From contig CAJUHV010000050.1 in the NCBI GenBank assembly GCA_910586445.1, positions 1,545 to 28,676 on the forward strand: a stretch of 27,132 bases of DNA. Direction: 5' to 3'. Below the pieces are notes generated by a model. That model had not been told where the DNA came from, did no database searches, and saw only the letters and a list, made by a program, of their open reading frames with translations. The position numbers and the translations under genes are program-made. Positions within the stretch are counted from its first letter, which is position 1, and each line of letters starts with the position of its first letter. Shown piece by piece: positions 6,674-15,409 of the stretch. Source of the DNA: an uncultured Eubacterium sp. Lineage in GTDB: Bacteria; Bacillota; Clostridia; Lachnospirales; Lachnospiraceae.

Positions 6674-8230
6674 TTATAGTTCTTCGATTACGCAGCTGTG
6701 TTCTTTCGTTGTTGTATTATAATTTATTCCTGCTATGAGAATACGCTTAACCTGCTCTTTTTTCAGCTTTTCACAATATTCTCTTTCCTTAATCTGTCTG
6801 ACAGCATCTAATGGTGTACTGTCGGCTTTCAGTTCTAAGACAATGCCGGGCAGATTTTTTCTCCTTGGATAAAAAATAAAGTCGGCATAACCTTTTCCGC
6901 TTTTTTCTTCCCGTTCTATTCTATAGCAGTTTCTTGCTAAAAGATAGGCAAGAGTAACTACACAAGACAGGCTGTTTTCATCATTGTATTTTAGTATTGG
7001 TATTTCACTATTATGGATATTGTGCAGGTAAGAGGTAACAGCCTCTTCTTTTTTATCAAGCGTAGCATTCAGCACTTCCTTGGAATTCTTGACAAGGCGG
7101 GCAGCATATTCAAAGTCGTCATCTTCCAAAGCATGCTCAAACTCAATCATAAGCTCTAAGTCTGGAATGCGCAGTTCTCCCTCAAAATAAGAAAGCAGTC
7201 CGAAGACAATCATTGCGGCATAAATCTCTTTTCGGTTTGCCGGGCTTTTCTGGCCTGCAGTATATTCCTTTTTGATTTCAATTTGAACAGGGATGTGGTT
7301 GACCATTTTGATCACATCATCGCGGACTTCTGCGATATTGTATTTTAGGAAGAATAGAACTTCATCCATTTTTCCAGTTCTTGTCCAATAGCTCTGGCAT
7401 TTTCCATTGATCAAAGCCAGTACTACCGAGCGGGGATTGTATATTTTTGTCCCTTCGCCGGTAATGTATCCATTGTACCATTCTGCGATCTGCGCTGCCG
7501 TCAGTTTTGACTGTCTCTGGCAGAGCATTGACACTTCCTGCTGGGTAAATCCAAAATATTCATGAAAAAGGAAGTCGTTAAGCATGGTATATTCATCGAA
7601 CATGTTTAATGCTGAGCCTGTACTGTATTGGTGAATTGGAAGTACTCCGGTCATGTAGGCAAGAGCTACGTATGGCTGGTCTTTTAACAGTTCTCTTAAA
7701 AATTCTAAAAATTCGCTCTGGTGTTCTTTGTACAGGCTGTGGCTGAAAATAAAATCCCATTCATCAATAAGAAAAATAAATTCATCACCAGCTGCAGCCA
7801 GCAGGTCTGAAATTTTGCGGTAATTTTTTACTGCAAGGTGTGGATAGGCTTCTGACAGATCATCAAAGAGGGTGTCTCTTATCAATGCCTGATAATCTGC
7901 ATAGGTGTTTCCGTCTTCCGGCAGACGGTTGAGTCTTATATGGATGATGGGATACTGGTTTTGTCTGGACTCACACGTTTTGTTTTTTGCTATATTAAGG
8001 CCGTAAAAGAGTGTTTTTGATGTGCAGGCTTTTCCATAAAATGCTCCAAGCATGTTTAGTATAGATGTTTTGCCGAATCTGCGCGGTTTTGTGACGCACA
8101 GATATCTGTTTTTCGTGTGGATGCGTTCATTAATTTTTTCAATGATACTGGATTTATCAATAAAATATTTATCGCTGCGGAGCATTTCAAAATCTTTGTA
8201 TGCGGTATTGGTATTTAAATATACTGCCAT
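6674..8230 (-). CDS. AAA-ATPase / PD-(D/E)XK nuclease-like protein
   Basis: 518 residues matching the AAA-ATPase-like plus PDDEXK_9 (DUF1703) architecture. Walker A is KPRRFGKTS around residues 48-56 and Walker B is FIFLIDEWD around 150-160. The C-terminal nuclease-like core has D450 in YADFIFYP and E466-L-K468, the D...ExK triad of PD-(D/E)XK enzymes. The family is common and often multicopy in gut Bacteroidetes and clostridia; its role is unknown, with defence, mobile-element or DNA-processing roles suggested. AGGAAGGTGAG precedes the ATG. It starts 23 bases after the polymerase stop and ends 29 bases before yolD, so it should share their SOS promoter. All catalytic residues appear intact, so it does not look decayed. 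Confidence 0.85.
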   Translation of the reverse strand: MAVYLNTNTAYKDFEMLRSDKYFIDKSSIIEKINERIHTKNRYLCVTKPRRFGKTSILNMLGAFYGKACTSKTLFYGLNIAKNKTCESRQNQYPIIHIRLNRLPEDGNTYADYQALIRDTLFDDLSEAYPHLAVKNYRKISDLLAAAGDEFIFLIDEWDFIFSHSLYKEHQSEFLEFLRELLKDQPYVALAYMTGVLPIHQYSTGSALNMFDEYTMLNDFLFHEYFGFTQQEVSMLCQRQSKLTAAQIAEWYNGYITGEGTKIYNPRSVVLALINGKCQSYWTRTGKMDEVLFFLKYNIAEVRDDVIKMVNHIPVQIEIKKEYTAGQKSPANRKEIYAAMIVFGLLSYFEGELRIPDLELMIEFEHALEDDDFEYAARLVKNSKEVLNATLDKKEEAVTSYLHNIHNSEIPILKYNDENSLSCVVTLAYLLARNCYRIEREEKSGKGYADFIFYPRRKNLPGIVLELKADSTPLDAVRQIKEREYCEKLKKEQVKRILIAGINYNTTTKEHSCVIEEL

Positions 8231-8253
8231 AGGCTCACCTTCCTAAATATTTG

Positions 8254-9786
8254 TTAAGCTTTATGTCCTCCGATCTGCTGGTTGCGCAGTATTCCGGTCG
8301 AAGCCTCCTCTAGGTTCATGCCCTTTAAAACAGCATTTTTGCCAAACTTCTTTTTTAGGCTCAAAACAGCCAGCTGCATGTTTTTTTCGCGTTCTAAGAC
8401 GGCTTTTTCTGCGGCGTCTTTTTCTGCGGCAGCTTCGTAGTCTGTAAATAAGTCAAGCTGCTGGTAAGAGGTGTTTTTTGCAGCGGCAGCAGCTTCATGG
8501 ATGACATGATTGGCCGTCAGGGATACTCTGCGTATCAGCAGATTTTTGTCTGTGATCTGTTCGTACAATAAAACGGCTGTTTCCATAAGCAGCCTGGAGG
8601 ATGATGTGGCGTGATCGAGGCTGAAAGAGCCGTGTGCATGCTTTGGCACGCTGCGGCCATAATAGTCTGTTGTGACAGGCCCCCGGTAGAGCCTGCGTAT
8701 TTCGGGGTCTGACAGGCTTTCCTTATCGTAGCCGATATAGAGTACGATCTGGTCAGTAACAAGCTGCCTGTCTACGAGGTCGAGAGCCATCAAGTCAGCC
8801 ATTTCACGTACAACGAGCCTGCCTTCAGAAAAATGATAAGGGCGCTGCAGCACCTGGCCGGAGCAGAGGCTGTTTGTTTCCGGCTTATAAGCCTTGATAT
8901 CAGCAATGGTGCATGGTTCAAAGCCCCATGCGTGGTCAATCAGCAGTTCTGCATTGATGCCGAACATTTTGTAGAGCAGGTCTTCGTTATAATAATCCTC
9001 TGGTTTCCCGAGTGAGCATCTGGCGATATCGCCCATAGTATAGAGTCCGGCTGATTCTAATTTTTTGGCATATCCTCTGCCTATGCGCCAGAAATCAGTC
9101 AGGGGGCGATGATCCCAGAGCAGCCTGCGGTAGGACATTTCGTCCAGTTCGGCAATCCTTACGCCGTCTTTGTCCGGGGTGATATGCTTTGCACCGATAT
9201 CCATGGCGATTTTGCACAGGTAGAGGTTTGTGCCGATGCCTGCCGTCGCCGTGATGCCGGTGCCGGACAGCACTTCCAGAATCAGCTTTCTGGCAAGCTG
9301 CCGGGCGGACAGCTGATAGGTGCTTAAATAATGTGCAGCGTCGATAAATACTTCGTCAATGGAATATACGTGGATATCTTCGGGAGCTATATACTTTAGG
9401 TAAATTTTATAAATCTTTGTACTGTATTCGATATAGTGTGCCATCCGGGGAGGCGCTGTGATATACGATACTGCAAGGGCCGGTGAATGCTTCAGCTCGA
9501 GGTCATCGCAGGATTCACCGATAAATGTATGGCCGGGTGCTTTTAAAAGACGCTCGGCATTTACGGCCTGAATGGCCTGTATGACCTCAAACAGCCTTGC
9601 CCGTCCGGGTATGCCGTATGCTTTTAGGGACGGCGATACTGCAAGGCAGATCGTCTTTTCGGTGCGGCCTGCATCGGCAACAACCAGATTGGCCGTAAGC
9701 GGGTCGAGGCCGCGCTCCCTGCATTCTACAGAGGCGTAGAAGGATTTTAAGTCAATCGCAATATAAGTATGTTTGGTCTGTGACAT
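8254..9786 (-). CDS. Y-family DNA polymerase, UmuC-like
   Basis: 510-residue translesion polymerase of the ImpB/MucB/SamB (UmuC/DinB) family. Catalytic carboxylates appear in AIDLKSFYASVE (residues ~10-21) and YSIDEVFID (~141-149). These are followed by the TAGIGTNLYLCKIAMD palm/fingers segment, a helix-hairpin-helix thumb (WRIGRGYAKKLESAGL), a little-finger domain, and a basic C-terminal tail with a QLDLF segment (~465) that resembles a beta-clamp binding motif. The length and YolD partner match the Bacillus UvrX/YqjW type rather than short DinB. It is the first gene of the operon behind a LexA-box promoter. The ATG at 9786 has an AGAGG about ten bases upstream. It should bypass DNA lesions with reduced fidelity during SOS. 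Confidence 0.9.
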   Translation of the reverse strand: MSQTKHTYIAIDLKSFYASVECRERGLDPLTANLVVADAGRTEKTICLAVSPSLKAYGIPGRARLFEVIQAIQAVNAERLLKAPGHTFIGESCDDLELKHSPALAVSYITAPPRMAHYIEYSTKIYKIYLKYIAPEDIHVYSIDEVFIDAAHYLSTYQLSARQLARKLILEVLSGTGITATAGIGTNLYLCKIAMDIGAKHITPDKDGVRIAELDEMSYRRLLWDHRPLTDFWRIGRGYAKKLESAGLYTMGDIARCSLGKPEDYYNEDLLYKMFGINAELLIDHAWGFEPCTIADIKAYKPETNSLCSGQVLQRPYHFSEGRLVVREMADLMALDLVDRQLVTDQIVLYIGYDKESLSDPEIRRLYRGPVTTDYYGRSVPKHAHGSFSLDHATSSSRLLMETAVLLYEQITDKNLLIRRVSLTANHVIHEAAAAAKNTSYQQLDLFTDYEAAAEKDAAEKAVLEREKNMQLAVLSLKKKFGKNAVLKGMNLEEASTGILRNQQIGGHKA

Positions 9787-9819
9787 GCGGGCTGCCTCTT
9801 CTTTTTTTAGGATAAATGC

Positions 9820-9848
9820 ATTATAGCAGAATGTATGTTCGATGTCAA
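9820..9848 (-). promoter_or_regulatory. SOS promoter with LexA box for the polymerase operon
   Basis: Read on the minus strand, TTGACA (9848-9843), a 17-bp spacer and TATAAT (9825-9820) form a perfect consensus promoter. The spacer holds CGAACATACATTCT (9841-9828), which fits the Gram-positive LexA box CGAACRNRYGTTYC except at two positions in the right half. LexA bound there would block RNA polymerase between -35 and -10, so the operon should be induced by DNA damage. Confidence 0.85.
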
Positions 9849-9883
9849 CCCTTTATGAAAAGCTGGTATAAAAGAAAATTGTA

Positions 9884-9931
9884 TACATACATATAGTATT
9901 ATGTATTAGAATTAAACACTATATATTGACA
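9884..9931 (+). promoter_or_regulatory. Possible tandem NrdR boxes upstream of nrdD
   Basis: ACACTATATATTGACA (9916-9931) matches 13 of 16 positions of the NrdR consensus ACACWATATATWGTGT and overlaps the -35. A weaker half-conserved copy begins at 9884, exactly 32 bp upstream, the face-of-helix spacing usual for paired NrdR boxes. NrdR represses ribonucleotide reductase genes when dATP is high. The upstream box alone would not be convincing. Confidence 0.5.
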
Positions 9932-9954
9932 TTCTGGCTGGCACGTATTATAAT
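9926..9954 (+). promoter_or_regulatory. Consensus promoter of nrdD
   Basis: TTGACA (9926-9931), 17-bp spacer, TATAAT (9949-9954): a perfect sigma-A promoter. It implies a leader of about 120 bases before nrdD, in which I see no riboswitch that I recognise. It is back-to-back with the SOS promoter, about 80 bp away. Confidence 0.85.
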
Positions 9955-10080
9955 AGCTGAATGCTGCAGCTGGATGCAGGAAATGGAACTGTTTCAAAAA
10001 TGAGGCAGATACCGGTAATATAATACAGGCAATAGAGAAGTCAGAATGGTCGTTTCGACTGTTGTAAAGGAGAAGACAAT

Positions 10081-12252
10081 ATGAAGGTAATCAAAAGAAA
10101 TGGGGAAGAAGTACCATTTGATTTAAGTAAGATTATAAATGCTGTTTCTGCGGCAAATATGGAGATCGGGCCGCTTTACAGGCTGAATGAGTATCAGATT
10201 CAGGCAATTGCGGATAATGTTGCAGGAAAAATTGAGCTGATGCCGCATATTGCCCATGTGGAGGATATACAAGATCTTGTAGAAACCGGCATTATGGAAA
10301 TGCGCGGATATGAAGTGGCACAAAAATACGTGCGGTACCGCTATAAGCGTGAGCTGACACGAAAATCGAATACGACGGATAATGGAATCCTCGCCCTGAT
10401 CGATCATATCAACGAAACGGTCAATCAGGAAAATTCCAATAAAAATCCGGTTATTAATTCTACCCAGCGTGATTATATGGCAGGAGAGGTGAGCAAGGAT
10501 CTATCCATGCGCGTCCTGCTGCCGGAGGAGATCGTTAAGGCTCATGAGGAAGGCATTATTCATTTTCACGATTCTGATTATTTTGCGCAGAAGGAGCACA
10601 ACTGTGATCTGATCAATCTGGAGGATATGCTTCAAAACGGCACGGTCATCAGCCAGACTATGATCGAAAAGCCGCACAGTTTTTTTACGGCCTGCAATGT
10701 TACGACGCAGATTGTGGCACAGGTAGCAAGCAACCAGTACGGAGGGCAGACTTTTACCCTCTCACATCTGGCTCCGTTTGTGGATGTCAGCAGGCAGAAG
10801 ATCCGCAGCATGGTGATCGAAGAACGGACTGCCTGCGGCGATTCTCTTGACCAGTCCATTATAGATCAGGTAGTAAAAAGCCGCCTTCAGACTGAGGTTA
10901 AAAACGGCATTCAGACAATACAGTACCAGCTGATTACGCTGATGACCTGTAACGGGCAGTCTCCGTTTGTCACCATGTTTATGTATCTGGATGAGGTGCC
11001 GCAGGGACAGCTGCGCGACGACCTTGCCATGCTTATTGAAGAAGTGCTCTATCAGCGCATGCAGGGCGTAAAAAATGAAAAAGGGATCTGGATTACGCCT
11101 GCATTTCCAAAATTAATCTATGTGCTGGATGAGGACAATATTTGTGAAGGCTCCAGATACTGGTACCTTACCGAGCTTGCGGCAAAATGTACGGCAAAGC
11201 GCATGGTGCCGGATTATATTTCGGCAAAAGTTATGCGGTCGCTGAAAAAAGGAGATGTATATCCATGCATGGGCTGCCGTTCGTTCCCGACCGTAGAGGA
11301 CGGCCAGCGCAATCCGGATGGGTCCAGAAAGTATTATGGCAGGTTTAATCAGGGTGTCGTAACGATCAATCTGGTCGATGTCGCATGCTCTGCGCACGGA
11401 GATATGGAGCAGTTCTGGGAAATATTGGAAGAACGCCTGGAACTGTGCCACCGGGCACTGCGCTGCCGCCATGAGCGCCTGCTTGGCACCACATCGGATG
11501 TAGCGCCTATTTTGTGGCAGCATGGCGCCCTTGCAAGGCTGGGCAAAGGGGAAAAAATAGACCGTCTGTTATATGACGGCTATTCTACGATCTCACTCGG
11601 ATATGCCGGGCTGTGTGAGATGTGCGTACGCATGATCGGAAGGACGCATACCTCTTCAGAAGGCAGGGAATTTTCGCTGAAGGTCATGCAGAGGCTGAAT
11701 GATAAGTGCGCGGAGTGGAAAGAAGCAGAGCATATCAGCTATTCTGTATATGGAACGCCGATGGAATCTACGACATATAAATTTGCAAAATGCTTACAGA
11801 AGCGGTTTGGAATTATTCCGGGAGTGACAGATAAAAATTATATTACAAACAGCTATCATGTACATGTGACAGAGCTGATCAGCGCATTTGACAAGCTGAA
11901 GTTTGAGGCTGATTTTCAGAGGCTGTCTCCGGGCGGTGCCATCAGCTATGTAGAAGTTCCGAATCTACAGGATAATACGCAGGCGGTGCTGTCTGTGATG
12001 AAATTTATTTATGAAAACATCGTTTATGCTGAGCTGAATACCAAAAGCGATTACTGCGGCAGGTGCGGTTTTGAAGGCGAAATCCGTATTGAGACAGACG
12101 ACGACGGAAAACTGGTATGGGAATGCCCGTCCTGCGGCTCAAGGGATCAGGATGAACTGTTTGTGGCAAGGCGTACCTGCGGCTATATCGGGACGCAGTT
12201 TTGGAATCAGGGGCGTACGCAGGAAATAAAGGAGCGGGTGCTGCATCTTTAA
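10081..12252 (+). CDS. nrdD: Anaerobic (class III) ribonucleoside-triphosphate reductase
   Basis: 723 residues. Residues ~1-95 form the ATP-cone allosteric domain (VIKRNGEEVPFDLSKI). The large barrel follows. Near the C-terminus lie CGRCGF and CPSCGS, the four-cysteine zinc site, and the glycyl-radical segment RRTCGYIGTQFWNQG with the radical glycine at about residue 701. It reduces ribonucleotides to deoxyribonucleotides using a glycyl radical installed by NrdG, working only without oxygen. AAGGAG sits eight bases before the ATG. The activase gene nrdG, often adjacent, is not within this window, so it must be elsewhere. No strong terminator follows; only a short CTGCC-GGTA-GGCAG hairpin is seen at 12256-12269. 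Confidence 0.95.
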   Translation: MKVIKRNGEEVPFDLSKIINAVSAANMEIGPLYRLNEYQIQAIADNVAGKIELMPHIAHVEDIQDLVETGIMEMRGYEVAQKYVRYRYKRELTRKSNTTDNGILALIDHINETVNQENSNKNPVINSTQRDYMAGEVSKDLSMRVLLPEEIVKAHEEGIIHFHDSDYFAQKEHNCDLINLEDMLQNGTVISQTMIEKPHSFFTACNVTTQIVAQVASNQYGGQTFTLSHLAPFVDVSRQKIRSMVIEERTACGDSLDQSIIDQVVKSRLQTEVKNGIQTIQYQLITLMTCNGQSPFVTMFMYLDEVPQGQLRDDLAMLIEEVLYQRMQGVKNEKGIWITPAFPKLIYVLDEDNICEGSRYWYLTELAAKCTAKRMVPDYISAKVMRSLKKGDVYPCMGCRSFPTVEDGQRNPDGSRKYYGRFNQGVVTINLVDVACSAHGDMEQFWEILEERLELCHRALRCRHERLLGTTSDVAPILWQHGALARLGKGEKIDRLLYDGYSTISLGYAGLCEMCVRMIGRTHTSSEGREFSLKVMQRLNDKCAEWKEAEHISYSVYGTPMESTTYKFAKCLQKRFGIIPGVTDKNYITNSYHVHVTELISAFDKLKFEADFQRLSPGGAISYVEVPNLQDNTQAVLSVMKFIYENIVYAELNTKSDYCGRCGFEGEIRIETDDDGKLVWECPSCGSRDQDELFVARRTCGYIGTQFWNQGRTQEIKERVLHL

Positions 12253-12287
12253 ATACTGCCGGTAGGCAGAAAGGGCCGTCCTGCATA

Positions 12288-12317
12288 TTACACAGATCTG
12301 CAAGCTGTGCATATAAT
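12288..12317 (+). promoter_or_regulatory. Possible promoter for the amidase gene
   Basis: TTACAC (12288-12293), an 18-bp spacer and a perfect TATAAT (12312-12317). The -35 is poor. The 186-bp gap between nrdD and the amidase holds little else: a GC hairpin near 12256 and short unconvincing reading frames. Confidence 0.35.
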
Positions 12318-12438
12318 AGGGAGAAGGGATTAAAATGGAGATATTATTTTATGAAATTTTCTTATAGAATGCACAGATCATTCCGCCAAAGCTGCGGGTA
12401 TCTGTCCGAAACCGGATTATGGGAAAGGGGATACGCAG

Positions 12439-13251
12439 ATGGCGGAATATAAGTTTCAGACAATGATCGCGCACAAGGATAATTTTGGCGGCACAAGGCC
12501 GTATTCTGCGATCCGGTATATAGTGATTCATTATACGGCCAATGACGGCGACCATGATGAATCCAATGCCAGATATTTTCAGACAGCACACAAGCCCGCA
12601 TCATCGGCGCATTATTTTGTAGATGATGACAGTGTAACGCAGTCTGTGCCGGATCATTTTATCGCATATGCGGTCGGCGGAAAGAAATATACAGATACGG
12701 CGGCGACCGGAGGCGGCAGGTTTTATGGTATCGTGACAAATGCCAACAGCCTCAGCATAGAGATGTGTGATACAAAACGGGATGGAAAATACCAGGCGAC
12801 GGAAAAGACTCTGGCAAACGCCGCTGCACTGTGCCGAAAGCTGATGGAACGTTATCATATTGACATCGATCATGTCGTACGGCATTTTGACGTAACTGGA
12901 AAGCACTGTCCGGTATATCTGATGGACAATGCAGCATGGACAAAGTTTAAAAACCGGTTAAGGAAAGACCAGAAGATGTTTCAGACGGATCAGACCTACG
13001 CTGCCGCCTATGCCTGCTATCTAAGAGACAGCGCCGGGGCAAAACGCACAAACAGGGTGGATTACAATACGCTTTCCAGCGAGCTGAAAAAGAAGTGCAG
13101 AAAAAAGCGCGGACTGGCCGTATTCAAAAGAGGAAAAACGTTCCGGCTGATGGAAGTAAAGGATGTCGGGCAGAATGTGTGGGGACGCATGAAATCAGGC
13201 TACTGGGTTCCGCTGATTTACAAAGGAAAAAAGCTTGTAAAATTAAAGTAA
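12439..13251 (+). CDS. N-acetylmuramoyl-L-alanine amidase (Amidase_2 type)
   Basis: 270 residues. Residues ~20-165 are a T7-lysozyme/PGRP-like zinc amidase: H31 in VIHYTAND, H149 in VRHFD and C157 in TGKHCP fit the His-His-Cys zinc triad, with K155 at the position of the catalytic lysine of T7 lysozyme. Such enzymes cut between N-acetylmuramic acid and L-alanine in peptidoglycan. The last ~90 residues are basic and end in a WGRMKSGYWVPL strand pattern like an SH3-type wall-binding domain. No signal peptide, so release would need lysis or a holin; this resembles phage endolysins, but no other phage gene is near. AAGGGG lies about seven bases before the ATG. A terminator follows directly, so it is a single-gene unit or tails nrdD. 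Confidence 0.88.
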   Translation: MAEYKFQTMIAHKDNFGGTRPYSAIRYIVIHYTANDGDHDESNARYFQTAHKPASSAHYFVDDDSVTQSVPDHFIAYAVGGKKYTDTAATGGGRFYGIVTNANSLSIEMCDTKRDGKYQATEKTLANAAALCRKLMERYHIDIDHVVRHFDVTGKHCPVYLMDNAAWTKFKNRLRKDQKMFQTDQTYAAAYACYLRDSAGAKRTNRVDYNTLSSELKKKCRKKRGLAVFKRGKTFRLMEVKDVGQNVWGRMKSGYWVPLIYKGKKLVKLK

Positions 13252-13270
13252 CAGGATAATATCGGATCAT

Positions 13271-13346
13271 TTATCCCAAATTTAATGAACATAGCCCGCT
13301 GTATTATGTCCTGTGGGAATGCTTCATAAATTTGGGATAATTTTTT
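13271..13346 (+). terminator. Terminator after the amidase gene
   Basis: A perfect 14-bp stem, TTATCCCAAATTTA (13271-13284) with TAAATTTGGGATAA (13327-13340), is followed by six T's on the + strand. The 42-base loop is unusually long and contains a CCC...GGG inner pair. It lies between the convergent amidase and nagA and may stop both, though the U-tract favours the + strand. Confidence 0.75.
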
Positions 13347-13358
13347 AGAAAAAAATGT

Positions 13359-14516
13359 TTAACGGATGCATACGCCGTCTTTGATGACTGCCTGTATCTG
13401 CAGGGACTGGTCTAATAATATCAGGTCTGCCTTTTTACCGGCGGTAATAGAGCCTCTTGTATCATAAACGCCCAGACATTTTGCCGGATTGACGGTTGCG
13501 CAGGCAACGGCTGTTTCCAGCGGTATGTCCATCAGCGTTACGGCTGTGCGCAGGCATTCCATCAGGCTTGAAGCTGAGCCTGCCAGCGAGCCGTCGGAAA
13601 CGAGCGTTGCCCGCTTGCCTTCTACATTGACATCTAAGCCGCCCAGGGTGTAGCGTCCGTTCGGCATGCCGGCAGCGCGCATGCTGTCGCTGATAAATAC
13701 AATCCGGTCTGCGCCGAGCATGCGGAATGTCGCGCGCACAACGCTTGGATGGATATGCACGCCGTCACAGATTAATTCTGCGTATACATGCGGGCTGTCT
13801 GCGACTGCGCCTATGACGCCGGGCTGCCTGTGGGTAAAAGGCGGCATTGCGTTGTACAGATGCACGGCATGGTCTGCGCCCGCCTCAAATGCTTTCATGG
13901 CAGTATCGTAGTCCGCATTTGTATGTGCCAGTGAAATATTGACTTCGTCCTTCAGCTGCTGGATAAAGGCTGGATAGTCTGGATTGGATTCCGGCGCAAT
14001 GCCGATAAATTTGACAAGCCCGTCGGAAGCTTTTAAAAACTGTCTGGCTGTTTCGGCGTCACATGGGAGGATATGCTTTGCGTCCTGTGCGCCCTTTTTG
14101 GCACTGCTGATAAAAGGCCCCTCCATATTGATGCCGATCAGGTCGGCGCCTTTTTTATGCCCGGATGCCCTGCTGGAATCAGCGGACATCTTTTTTTTGT
14201 ATTCGGCTGCATTATGAAGGATCTGAATAAGCTCGTCGCATGGGAGCGTCATTGTGGCAGGACAGATGCCGGTAATGCCGGCAGCAGCTTCTAATTGTGC
14301 GATCTGATCAAGCGCTTCGAAGGTGCCGTCACAGAAGTCATATCCGCCGCAGCCGTGAAAATGCAGGTCAATAAGGCCGGGAATGGCATAGCAGCCGTTC
14401 CCGTCTATAAATTCTGGTTCTGATGACTGGGTACAAAATAGGCCGTTTTCGATGTGGATGTCTTTTTCATGAAAGACCTTATCCTCTGTGTAAGCTTTTA
14501 CGTTTTTAATGATCAT
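13359..14516 (-). CDS. nagA: N-acetylglucosamine-6-phosphate deacetylase
   Basis: 385-residue amidohydrolase that removes acetate from GlcNAc-6-P to give GlcN-6-P. Motifs seen in order: LIDLHFHGCGG (metal His-x-His), NMEGPFI (metal Glu), LAHTNADY and HLYNAM (metal His residues), and FISDSMRAAG (catalytic Asp). Start: the ATG at 14516 has AAGGAGG five to six bases upstream on the minus strand. The frame stays open further up to 14612, but that stretch overlaps the regulator gene and is not family-like. It is the last gene of the sialic-acid operon, 14 bases after the RpiR gene, and hands its product to NagB, encoded at the other end of the cluster. Confidence 0.95.
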   Translation of the reverse strand: MIIKNVKAYTEDKVFHEKDIHIENGLFCTQSSEPEFIDGNGCYAIPGLIDLHFHGCGGYDFCDGTFEALDQIAQLEAAAGITGICPATMTLPCDELIQILHNAAEYKKKMSADSSRASGHKKGADLIGINMEGPFISSAKKGAQDAKHILPCDAETARQFLKASDGLVKFIGIAPESNPDYPAFIQQLKDEVNISLAHTNADYDTAMKAFEAGADHAVHLYNAMPPFTHRQPGVIGAVADSPHVYAELICDGVHIHPSVVRATFRMLGADRIVFISDSMRAAGMPNGRYTLGGLDVNVEGKRATLVSDGSLAGSASSLMECLRTAVTLMDIPLETAVACATVNPAKCLGVYDTRGSITAGKKADLILLDQSLQIQAVIKDGVCIR

Positions 14517-14530
14517 GGATTTCCTCCTTT

Positions 14531-15352
14531 TTACCGGTTCCGTTCTGCCAGAGCTTTTAATGTATTGTGATGCAGGCTGTCTTTTGTCCGCTTGTCCAGT
14601 TCTGCATAGCATGAATAGATAATATCCAGTACCAGCAGTATCGGAAACTGCGGCGAAATGAAATGTCCCTGGTTTAGATGCTGGAGCGAAGGAATCTGCA
14701 CGACTTCAGTACAGAATTCGTAGAACCTGTCATCGCTTTTGGCGGTGATCAGTATGGTCTTTGCCCCGCGCTTATGCCCCTCCCGCAGCAGGTATACGAC
14801 ATCATCGGATTCACCGCTGATTGTGATGCCGAAAATCAGGCTCTGCCTGCTCTGGAAAATAGCACGCATGCGGATCAGGTCGTTATCTCTTTCGGAATCA
14901 ATATTGACGCCGATGCGCATAAAACGCATTTCCATTTCAGCGGCCGCATGGCCGGAGCTGCCCCTCCCGCATGCAAGCACCTGCTCGGCGCTGCCCAGAT
15001 AGTGCGCAATGCGGGCGATCTGTTCCTCATTTACAAGGCGGTATGTCTTGTTCAGCAGCTCCTGATATGCGTTTAGTACCATTCTGGTATTTCCAGTAAT
15101 GGAATCTTCAATCGCCACAAAGGTCATCTCGTACTGATACATAAACTCCCGGTAGCCCCGGTATCCGCATTTTTGGGCAAACCGGGATAGAGAAGCCTCC
15201 GATACATAGAGTCGGTCAGCTATGGCTTTGGAGGAAAAATCCACTTTTTCCTGATTATTGATAAAAAAGTCAGCAATATTTTTCTCGACAGCCGTAAATT
15301 TCTCATAGTTTTTTTCTATGATCGGCACGACTGATTTAATATAATATTCCAT
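14531..15352 (-). CDS. RpiR/MurR-family transcriptional regulator
   Basis: 273 residues: an N-terminal RpiR helix-turn-helix (residues ~1-77; AIADRLYVSEASLSRFAQK is the recognition region) and a C-terminal SIS sugar-phosphate-binding domain (~110-250, with ACGRGSSGHAA and ITISGESDDVVYL). In other Firmicutes, RpiR-type NanR regulators control sialic acid genes in response to ManNAc-6-P or a related sugar phosphate; placement inside this operon supports the same role. GAGGGTGA precedes the ATG. Probable targets are the half-sites at 20134-20162 in front of nanE. The precise effector is inference. Confidence 0.9.
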   Translation of the reverse strand: MEYYIKSVVPIIEKNYEKFTAVEKNIADFFINNQEKVDFSSKAIADRLYVSEASLSRFAQKCGYRGYREFMYQYEMTFVAIEDSITGNTRMVLNAYQELLNKTYRLVNEEQIARIAHYLGSAEQVLACGRGSSGHAAAEMEMRFMRIGVNIDSERDNDLIRMRAIFQSRQSLIFGITISGESDDVVYLLREGHKRGAKTILITAKSDDRFYEFCTEVVQIPSLQHLNQGHFISPQFPILLVLDIIYSCYAELDKRTKDSLHHNTLKALAERNR

Positions 15353-15409
15353 TTTATCACCCTCTTAGGCCGGCTGGTGCAGTATTAACACAGTAATCTT
15401 TTCCGTTTG

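Noticed and set aside
12351..12452. 33-codon frame between nrdD and the amidase, overlapping the amidase start
   Set aside because: No ribosome site, no recognisable sequence, and it overlaps the real start by 14 bases.
12439..13251. Prophage around the amidase gene
   Set aside because: No holin, tail, portal, terminase or integrase gene lies nearby.
13359..14612. Longer N-terminus for nagA reaching back into the regulator gene
   Set aside because: The perfect AGGAGG at about 14522-14528 fixes the start at 14516; the extension is antigenic to the family pattern and overlaps the upstream gene.
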